Assembly (NCBI GenBank): GCA_017886705.1
Contig: JAGHJJ010000099.1
Location: 1-38,204 of the forward strand
DNA length: 38,204 nucleotides
Direction: 5' to 3'
DNA from: Bacilli bacterium
GTDB lineage: Bacteria; Bacillota_I; Bacilli_A; RF39; UBA660
Positions 32,969 to 38,204 of the stretch are shown here, one piece after another. Under the pieces are notes generated by a model. That model was not told the origin of the DNA and made no database searches. It saw nothing but the letters and a program-made list of their open reading frames with translations. Numbering within the stretch: position 1 is the first letter of the stretch; each line of letters opens with the position of its first letter. The translations under genes were made by a program, and so were the position numbers.

Positions 32969-32973
32969 GATTT

Positions 32974-33024
32974 ACAAAAAAAGCAGTACTAAGAAAGGGC
33001 AAAAATCCCTAAAAAGTACTGCTT
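32974..33024 (-). terminator. Two-tier terminator hairpin at the end of the small ORF
   Basis: The outer stem AAGCAGTACT/AGTACTGCTT (10 bp, 32981-32990 with 33015-33024) encloses a smaller AGGG/CCCT stem. A run of seven T follows on the minus strand. The hairpin covers the last 12 codons of the 23-codon ORF, so a ribosome on the ORF would prevent it from folding. Confidence 0.85.
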
Positions 33025-33060
33025 CATTAATAAAGTTGTAACACAATAAGCTCTCACCAT
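32989..33060 (-). CDS. 23-codon small ORF, possible leader peptide
   Basis: The ORF reads MVRAYCVTTLLMKQYFLGIF and then ALS before TAG. It has a strong AAGAGGTGAG ribosome-binding site 5 bases before the ATG and its own promoter 26 bases upstream. Its second half lies in the terminator stem, the arrangement of a leader peptide in translation-controlled attenuation. The next gene (32276-32914) also has a separate promoter beyond the terminator, so a stand-alone small hydrophobic peptide is the alternative. I do not recognise the peptide. Confidence 0.45.
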   Translation of the reverse strand: MVRAYCVTTLLMKQYFLGIFALS

Positions 33061-33085
33061 AAGAACTCACCTCTTGATATCTACT

Positions 33086-33114
33086 AGTTTACACAAAGCA
33101 AATGAAAAATACAA
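33086..33114 (-). promoter_or_regulatory. Promoter of the small-ORF transcript
   Basis: On the minus strand TTGTAT (33109-33114) and TAAACT (33086-33091) are 17 bases apart. The predicted transcript starts near 33079 and would end at the terminator near 32974, giving an RNA of about 105 bases. The remaining bases to the rluD stop (33115-33191) are AT-rich with nothing recognised. Confidence 0.6.
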
Positions 33115-33191
33115 GTCCCTAATGATAAATTTATCTTAAAAATGTTAATTATTAATTTACTAAACAAGAATTATATCTTTTGAAGAGTAAG

Positions 33192-34088
33192 TTATCCATT
33201 TTCTCGTAATTTTTCCAGCTTTTCTAAAAACTCTTTTGGAGGATCAACTTCAAAAAACAATTCTTTTCCAGTAGTAGGATGCTTAAACTTAATACTTTTA
33301 GAATGTAACATTTGTCCAAACTCTGTAGATTTTCCTCTACCATATAACGGATCATTAGAAACAGGATGTCCAATATATGCCATATGAACACGAATCTGAT
33401 GCGTTCTACCAGTCTCTAAAATACATTCTACTAACGTATGATTTGAAAATGTTTCTAACACTCGAAAATGCGTAATGGCTTCTTTTCCATGAACATCAGT
33501 AACAGCCATCTTCTGACGATTATTAGCATCTCTTCCAATAGGAGCATCAATCGTTCCCGTATCATGCTTAATCACACCATCAACAATAGCCAAATAATAT
33601 CTTTCAACTTCTTTATTTGCAATCATACGAGATAACTTATCATGTATTTTTTCATTCTTAGCAACCATCATAAGTCCACTAGTATCCTTATCTAGACGAT
33701 GAACAATACCAGGACGATACTTCTCTCCTCCAGAAATTTGAAAACGATATAACAAAGCATTGACTAAAGTATGAGAATAATGTCCTGGAGCAGGATGTAC
33801 AACCATACCACTCGCCTTATTAATCACTAACAAGTCACTATCTTCATATACAACATCAATATCGATATCTTCAGCTTCAACAGAAATTTCATAATCTAAA
33901 TCATCATTAACAGAGATAAAATCTCCACACTTCACAATATAATTACTAGAGACTACTTTCTCATTAACAGTAACTAAACTTTGTTTTATCAATTTCTGTA
34001 CCTTACTTCTAGAAATATTTAACTCTTTTGCTAAATAAGAATCAACTCTCTCCTCTATCTCGTCTTTTACTTCTATCCAAGAATTCAT
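33192..34088 (-). CDS. rluD: Ribosomal large subunit pseudouridine synthase, RluD family
   Basis: This protein of about 298 residues has an N-terminal S4 RNA-binding domain (about 14-72, SRSKVQKLIKQSLVTVNEK). The catalytic domain carries the RluA-family motif HRLDKDTSGLMMVAKN, with catalytic Asp133. In E. coli RluD modifies 23S rRNA helix 69; in Firmicutes the lspA-linked homologue is YlyB. The ATG at 34088 is preferred because AGGAGG lies 7 bases upstream; it overlaps the lspA end by 47 bases. It is the last gene of the dnaE-lspA-rluD unit. Confidence 0.93.
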   Translation of the reverse strand: MNSWIEVKDEIEERVDSYLAKELNISRSKVQKLIKQSLVTVNEKVVSSNYIVKCGDFISVNDDLDYEISVEAEDIDIDVVYEDSDLLVINKASGMVVHPAPGHYSHTLVNALLYRFQISGGEKYRPGIVHRLDKDTSGLMMVAKNEKIHDKLSRMIANKEVERYYLAIVDGVIKHDTGTIDAPIGRDANNRQKMAVTDVHGKEAITHFRVLETFSNHTLVECILETGRTHQIRVHMAYIGHPVSNDPLYGRGKSTEFGQMLHSKSIKFKHPTTGKELFFEVDPPKEFLEKLEKLRENG

Positions 34089-34578
34089 TACCATCCCTCC
34101 TAAGAATACCTATTGCTAAAATGACAAATCCCACGGTAATACCAATATCTGCAATATTAAAAACCGGGAATCCATAACCAAACAAATCAAATGACAAAAA
34201 GTCAACAACCGCACCATATAAAAGGCGGTCAACCAAATTGCCCAGAATTCCTCCAATAACAATACCAAGTCCAAAAATTCTCCACTTAGTCATAGCTTCA
34301 TCAGTTAAAACAAAATAATGTAAAAAAGCAAGAACTAAAACACTAAGAACAATTAATACAATCGTTGCTCCACTAAAAAGACTAAATGCTCCTCCTGTAT
34401 TTTCAATATGATAAATAGAAAAGAAACTAGGAATAACTTCAATCTCATCTAATAATTCAATTTTAGAACGAACAAGTAATTTCAATACCTGATCAATAAT
34501 AAGTAATACACAAGCAACACTATACACACATTCCCTATTCTTAATCAACGTCTTTTCTGCCTTAGTCTTTCTTCTCAT
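34042..34578 (-). CDS. lspA: Lipoprotein signal peptidase LspA
   Basis: This 178-residue protein has four membrane helices and the family motifs IIDQVLKLLV, IENTGGAFSLF, GGILGNLVDRL (catalytic Asp117) and FNIADIGITVG (catalytic Asp144). It removes the signal peptide of diacylglyceryl-modified prolipoproteins. The ATG at 34578 follows AAGGAGG with 6-base spacing and overlaps the dnaE end by 17 bases. The pairing lspA-rluD is common in Firmicutes. Confidence 0.95.
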   Translation of the reverse strand: MRRKTKAEKTLIKNRECVYSVACVLLIIDQVLKLLVRSKIELLDEIEVIPSFFSIYHIENTGGAFSLFSGATIVLIVLSVLVLAFLHYFVLTDEAMTKWRIFGLGIVIGGILGNLVDRLLYGAVVDFLSFDLFGYGFPVFNIADIGITVGFVILAIGILRRDGNEFLDRSKRRDRGES

Positions 34579-37528
34579 AACCATCCTCCTTCTCATTTAA
34601 AAACTTAACTTTTTGAACCACTACTTGAAATTGATCTAATCTCTTCTCAACCGTTCCTCGAATCTTTAATAAATCTCCCTTTTCTATATTCTCATACAAT
34701 CGATATACTCTAGGAAATAAAGTAAAGTCCATCGTACCAGTTTCATCACTACCAGTAATAAATGCCATCTTATCCCCTTTTTTAGTATTAATTACTTTTA
34801 TTTTATCAACTAATATCAAAGTATCAATACTTTTTCCAAAATTATTTGAAATTTGATTAATTAAAATAGTATATGGATGATCCTTTTTATACATAGTAGT
34901 AGGATGACTAGATAAATAAAATCCAAAAACTTCTTTTTCTTTTTCTAATAAGAAACTTGCTTCATATTCCTTTTTTTCTTCAATATCTGGTTGCATAACC
35001 AAAGATGGATCAATATCTTTCGTAAGTTCTGCATAATTAAATAAACTATCTAAATTATAAATAAGAGTTGCTCTATTATAAGAAAAATCATGAAAACAAT
35101 CTGCATAAATTATAGTCTCTAAATTTTTCTTACCTACACCAGCTATATAAAGTCGACTAAAAGCATCATAAATACTAACAAACTCACCTTCACTTCTAGC
35201 CTTAATAATACTATTTGCAACGACAACACCAATAGATTTAATATTAGAAATTGGATACACTATCTTTCCATCTTTTACAATATATCTAATATCACTTAAA
35301 TTAATCGATGGTTTTAAAATCTCTAAATGGTTAGCTCTAGCTTCCATAATATATTCATGAGTTTTTGTTTCACTACCAATCACATTAGTTAAAAGATTAG
35401 CAAAAAAGATAGTCTGATAATGACTTTTTAAATAAGCCATTTTATACGCAATAATAGAATAAGCAACAGAGTGTGATCTATTAAATCCATATCCCGCAAA
35501 ATTTAGTATTAAATCAAAGATTTTCTTTGAAACTTCATAACTATGTCCTCTCTCTAGACTCTTATGAATAAATTTTTCTTCTTCATTCTTTAATAGATCT
35601 ACTTTCTTCTTACTCATCGCTCTACGTAAAATATCAGCTTCTCCCAAACTATATCCAGCAAACCGATTAGCTACCTGCATAATCTGCTCTTGATAAATAA
35701 TAATACCATAAGTATTTTTTAAAATCGGCTCCAAACAAGGATCTAAATAAGTAATTTCCTCTTCCCCATGTTTTCTTCTAATATAAGAATCAATATTAAC
35801 AGCAGGTCCTGGTCGAAATAACGCAATTGCTGCAAAAATATCTTCAAATTGATTTGGTCTAAGATTACGTAAAAAATTCCTCATACCTGTAGATTCAAAT
35901 TGAAATATTCCACTCGTATTTGCAACTTCAAATATATGCAGTGCCGCAGGATCATCTAAAGGTATTTGATTAAAATTAACCTTCTCACCTAACGAAGTCT
36001 CAATATCTTTTAAAATATTATGTATAATAGTCAAATTTTTAAGACCTAAAAAGTCCATTTTTAAAAGTCCTAATTCTTCTAAATATTCCATAGAATAACT
36101 AGTTAAATACATACCTTCACTAATAGTTAAAGGCAAAACTTCATCTAAATCCTTTTGACACATAACAATACCAGCAGCATGAGAAGAAGTATGTCTTGGA
36201 AAACCTTCCAAACGACAAGCAATATGAAACATTTTACTAAGTAATAAATCACTATCAATTCTAGCTTTAAAATTAGAATTATTCTTATAAAAATCTTCTA
36301 ACTTATCCTTAGTAAAAGAAGGAATAAACTTACTTAAACTATCTACTTTATAAGTAGGAATATTTAAAACCCTACTAACATCACGTATAACTTGTTTCGC
36401 ACCTAAAGTACCAAAAGTAACAATTCCCGCAACTCTTTTCTTTCCATATTTAGAAACAACATAATCAATAACTTCATCTCTTTTATCATCTGGAAAATCA
36501 GTATCGATATCAGGCATTGTCTTACGTTCTGGATTGAGAAAACGTTCAAATAACAAATCATACTTTAAAGGATCGATCTCCGTAATTCCTAAACAGTAAG
36601 AAACTAAACTACCTGCCGCACTACCTCTTCCAGGACCAACTAAAATATCATGCTGTTTTGCATATTTAATAAAGTCATATACCACTAAAAAATAATTAGA
36701 AAATCCCATGGAATCGATAATTTTTAATTCATAACTAAGACGATTCTTATAAGCATCACTAATATTTCCTTGCAATCTTCTAGAAAGACCAGCTTTTGCT
36801 AACTCAAATAAATACTTACTAGGATCACTACATTCATAAATAGGAAGCAAAAGCTCTACTTTAGGAAATTCTAAATTACATAAGTCACTAATCTTAAGAG
36901 TATTAATAAGTCCTAAATTATCCGTATAATCTAATAAATTAGGAATCTCTAATTCATGATTTAATAAATCATACTCCACCTCATCACTAACTGTCTTACC
37001 CTCACGAATTCTATATAAATAACCCAGATAATCACTATCAATTTTATACAAATATAAATTAAGTGAAAAAAACACCACATTTTTAGTCTCTAATAAAGCT
37101 TCTCTTTCTTCATTCTTACTACGATATCCTAAATATAAATCAGAATAAATATTTTGACAAAAAGAATAATGACTACGACTTTCAAATGGTAACACACAAA
37201 TAACATCACTAGAATATTGCTCTAAATCATTAACAGTAACAACTCTTTCATTCTGAATCGTAGAAAGTTTAATTAAATTTTGATATCCTTGATAATTCTT
37301 GCAATATAAAACAACAACAAATTCTTCTAAAGAAACAGTAAGTCCAATAATAGGTTTTATATCATGCTCCCGACACTTCTTAATAAACTCCATCACACCA
37401 TACATAGAATCATCTGTAAGTGCCATACTAGAGATTTTATGATGTACTGCAAAAGATACTAAATCATCAATAGAAAGCATACTAGAAAGTAATGAATAAT
37501 AACTCTTATTATATAATGGTATATACAT
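34562..37528 (-). CDS. dnaE: DNA polymerase III alpha subunit, DnaE type
   Basis: This replicative C-family DNA polymerase has about 988 residues. It contains a short N-terminal PHP domain, the polymerase palm with GPGRGSAAGSLV and the catalytic PDIDTDFPDD (339-348), finger/thumb motifs such as GIFQFESTGM and FNRSHSVAYS, and a C-terminal OB fold (about 905-985). The PHP metal sites look lost: the usual HLHxH at the start reads PLYNKS, and ALTDH reads ALTDD. Length and sequence resemble the B. subtilis DnaE rather than PolC, so a separate PolC is expected elsewhere. The ATG at 37528 follows AGGAGG with 6-base spacing. Confidence 0.95.
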   Translation of the reverse strand: MYIPLYNKSYYSLLSSMLSIDDLVSFAVHHKISSMALTDDSMYGVMEFIKKCREHDIKPIIGLTVSLEEFVVVLYCKNYQGYQNLIKLSTIQNERVVTVNDLEQYSSDVICVLPFESRSHYSFCQNIYSDLYLGYRSKNEEREALLETKNVVFFSLNLYLYKIDSDYLGYLYRIREGKTVSDEVEYDLLNHELEIPNLLDYTDNLGLINTLKISDLCNLEFPKVELLLPIYECSDPSKYLFELAKAGLSRRLQGNISDAYKNRLSYELKIIDSMGFSNYFLVVYDFIKYAKQHDILVGPGRGSAAGSLVSYCLGITEIDPLKYDLLFERFLNPERKTMPDIDTDFPDDKRDEVIDYVVSKYGKKRVAGIVTFGTLGAKQVIRDVSRVLNIPTYKVDSLSKFIPSFTKDKLEDFYKNNSNFKARIDSDLLLSKMFHIACRLEGFPRHTSSHAAGIVMCQKDLDEVLPLTISEGMYLTSYSMEYLEELGLLKMDFLGLKNLTIIHNILKDIETSLGEKVNFNQIPLDDPAALHIFEVANTSGIFQFESTGMRNFLRNLRPNQFEDIFAAIALFRPGPAVNIDSYIRRKHGEEEITYLDPCLEPILKNTYGIIIYQEQIMQVANRFAGYSLGEADILRRAMSKKKVDLLKNEEEKFIHKSLERGHSYEVSKKIFDLILNFAGYGFNRSHSVAYSIIAYKMAYLKSHYQTIFFANLLTNVIGSETKTHEYIMEARANHLEILKPSINLSDIRYIVKDGKIVYPISNIKSIGVVVANSIIKARSEGEFVSIYDAFSRLYIAGVGKKNLETIIYADCFHDFSYNRATLIYNLDSLFNYAELTKDIDPSLVMQPDIEEKKEYEASFLLEKEKEVFGFYLSSHPTTMYKKDHPYTILINQISNNFGKSIDTLILVDKIKVINTKKGDKMAFITGSDETGTMDFTLFPRVYRLYENIEKGDLLKIRGTVEKRLDQFQVVVQKVKFLNEKEDGYEKKD

Positions 37529-37620
37529 ATAAAACCTCCTCATATATATTATATTTTACCATAAATATAGAAAGATAAGTATGTTAATTAAGAATAGATA
37601 TGGCATACAACAAATTTTAT

Positions 37621-37649
37621 TTGACTTATGCTCTATTTTATGTTAAAGT
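37621..37649 (+). promoter_or_regulatory. rpmB promoter
   Basis: TTGACT (37621-37626) and TAAAGT (37644-37649) are separated by 17 bases. The ribosome-binding site AAAGGAGG is near 37674. Confidence 0.6.
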
Positions 37650-37687
37650 TATTAAGCAGAAAGAAAAAGAGCAAAGGAGGATGTATA

Positions 37688-37867
37688 ATGGCAACTAACG
37701 TATCAAATAGAACAGGAAATGTTAAAAATTTAAGAGCTCACTCTTTAAGAGCTACAAAAAAAAGGCAAAAATTAAATTTACAAATTGTAAGACTTGCTGA
37801 TGGAACAAAAGTAAGAAAGTCTACTAAAGAAAAAAGAGAATTATTAAAAAATGCTAAAGCTGCTTAA
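37688..37867 (+). CDS. rpmB: Ribosomal protein bL28
   Basis: This 59-residue basic protein is a component of the 50S subunit. It matches bL28 in the core (TGNVKNLRAHSLRATKKRQK, then LNLQIVRL and a C-terminal KSTKEKRELLKN). The N-terminus reads MATNVSNRTG, without the cysteines found in zinc-binding versions, so this is the zinc-independent form. The ATG at 37688 is chosen because AAAGGAGGATGT stands directly before it; longer in-frame starts lack a ribosome-binding site. It is a single-gene unit with its own promoter and terminator. Confidence 0.88.
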   Translation: MATNVSNRTGNVKNLRAHSLRATKKRQKLNLQIVRLADGTKVRKSTKEKRELLKNAKAA

Positions 37868-37880
37868 TCGCAGTTTTTTT
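37858..37880 (+). terminator. rpmB terminator
   Basis: AGCTGC-TTAATC-GCAGTT, including one G-T pair, is followed by a run of T on the plus strand. The stem is short and starts in the last codons of rpmB. Confidence 0.6.
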
Positions 37881-37892
37881 ATTGCAATTTTG

Positions 37893-37921
37893 CAAAAAGA
37901 AAAGGACATGAAATATGTCCC
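37893..37921 (-). terminator. Terminator of the partial gene at the window end
   Basis: The minus strand reads AGGGACAT, a 5-base loop, ATGTCCT, and then a T-rich tract. It lies 8 bases past the stop codon of the partial gene. It is back-to-back with the rpmB terminator. Confidence 0.75.
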
Positions 37922-37928
37922 TATTTTA

Positions 37929-38204
37929 TTATTGACAAGTATATCCAATCACCATAAGACGTTGTTGAATAACATCTTTCGTATCAGTATTTACAAACTC
38001 TACATTAGCAAACGTATTACTAGTATGAAGTGGTGTTAAAGTCGCTGGATTAAAAGTAGTAAAATCTACAGATAATTTAGCAGTATAACCATCTACAATA
38101 GTAGGATCTGTACTAGCAGTAGGTACTTTTTCTAAAGTATACCCTACGATTGGTGTTTGCATTAAATTAGTAATTGAAGTATCAAGAGTAACAATACTAC
38201 TAGG
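37929..38204 (-). CDS. C-terminal end of an unidentified protein
   Basis: The reading frame is open from the window edge to a TAA at 37929-37931, giving the last 91 residues. An internal ATG at 38162 exists, but the frame continues upstream (SSIVTLDTSITNL...), so it is probably not the start. The sequence is rich in Thr, Ser, Val and Asp with alternating strand-like patterns (YTAKLSVDFTTFN, TFANVEFVNTDTKD), has almost no Lys or Arg, and one Cys two residues from the end. A secreted β-rich domain is likely. The family is not recognised. A terminator follows. Confidence 0.5.
   Translation of the reverse strand, partial: PSSIVTLDTSITNLMQTPIVGYTLEKVPTASTDPTIVDGYTAKLSVDFTTFNPATLTPLHTSNTFANVEFVNTDTKDVIQQRLMVIGYTCQ

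Larger units (their letters stand above)
32962..33080. repeat. 9-bp inverted repeat flanking the small-ORF cassette
   Basis: ATATCAAGA at 32962-32970 and its exact complement TCTTGATAT at 33072-33080 enclose the small ORF and its terminator. In a read-through transcript the downstream arm could pair with the 5' end next to the ribosome-binding site of the small ORF. Confidence 0.5.

Noticed and set aside
1-38204. CRISPR arrays, tRNA or rRNA genes, insertion sequences
   Set aside because: No regularly spaced direct repeats, cloverleaf-like conserved T-loop sequences or transposase reading frames were found on either strand.

Overview
This 38.2 kb window comes from a low-G+C, walled, Bacilli/Firmicutes-like chromosome that uses the standard genetic code: TGA ends trhP1 and trhP2, and tryptophans are TGG. 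The lineage is an inference from AT-rich composition, Gram-positive core genes (greA, ireB, mltG, class B-like sortase, dnaE of the Firmicutes type) and gene order. An uncultured RF39- or Erysipelotrichia-like gut bacterium would fit, but the sequence does not prove it. All genes except tspO and rpmB are on the minus strand, so transcription runs from high to low coordinates.

The main find lies at 1-17460. It is a contiguous envelope machine in which Tad-type pilus genes (Flp pilin, TadA, TadB, TadC, CpaB, a CpaE-like protein, TadE-like and other pseudopilin-like proteins) sit head-to-tail with genes resembling a type IV secretion channel (VirB2-like membrane hairpins, a VirB6/TrbL-like protein, and the start of a PrgI/VirB3-like gene cut by the window edge). 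A sortase, a ~980-residue cysteine-rich exported protein and a multidomain Ig/repeat protein belong to the same operon. Several promoters divide it: one ahead of 17460 for the long Tad/sortase operon, one for the Flp pilin, one for the single VirB2-like gene, and one for the T4SS-like part.

17531-26538 is housekeeping: greA, a membrane protein, a dGTPase-like HD protein, trhP2/trhP1, trmR, mltG, a DUF1292 gene, ruvX and ireB. The order ireB-ruvX-DUF1292-mltG-trmR-trhP1-trhP2-greA matches the Bacillus subtilis yrzL-yrrK-yrzB-yrrL-yrrM-yrrN-yrrO-greA region. Two genes are inserted between trmR and trhP1. One encodes a VirB2-like hairpin fused to an NlpC/P60 peptidoglycan hydrolase, which is probably a detached component of the secretion machine.

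26539-33114 holds a rhomboid protease, tspO on the plus strand, a hybrid histidine kinase with receiver and Hpt domains, and a small operon with a zinc phospholipase C-like protein, a permuted papain-like hydrolase and a repeat protein of unknown function. Just upstream lies a compact promoter/23-codon ORF/terminator cassette. 33192-38204 carries rluD, lspA and dnaE in overlapping order, rpmB (bL28) on the plus strand, and the 3' end of an unidentified gene.

Intergenic spaces are very short. At three places the 3' arm of a terminator hairpin doubles as the -35 element of the next promoter. No tRNA, rRNA, CRISPR array, insertion sequence, integrase or relaxase was seen, and no gene-free stretch exceeds 300 bases.
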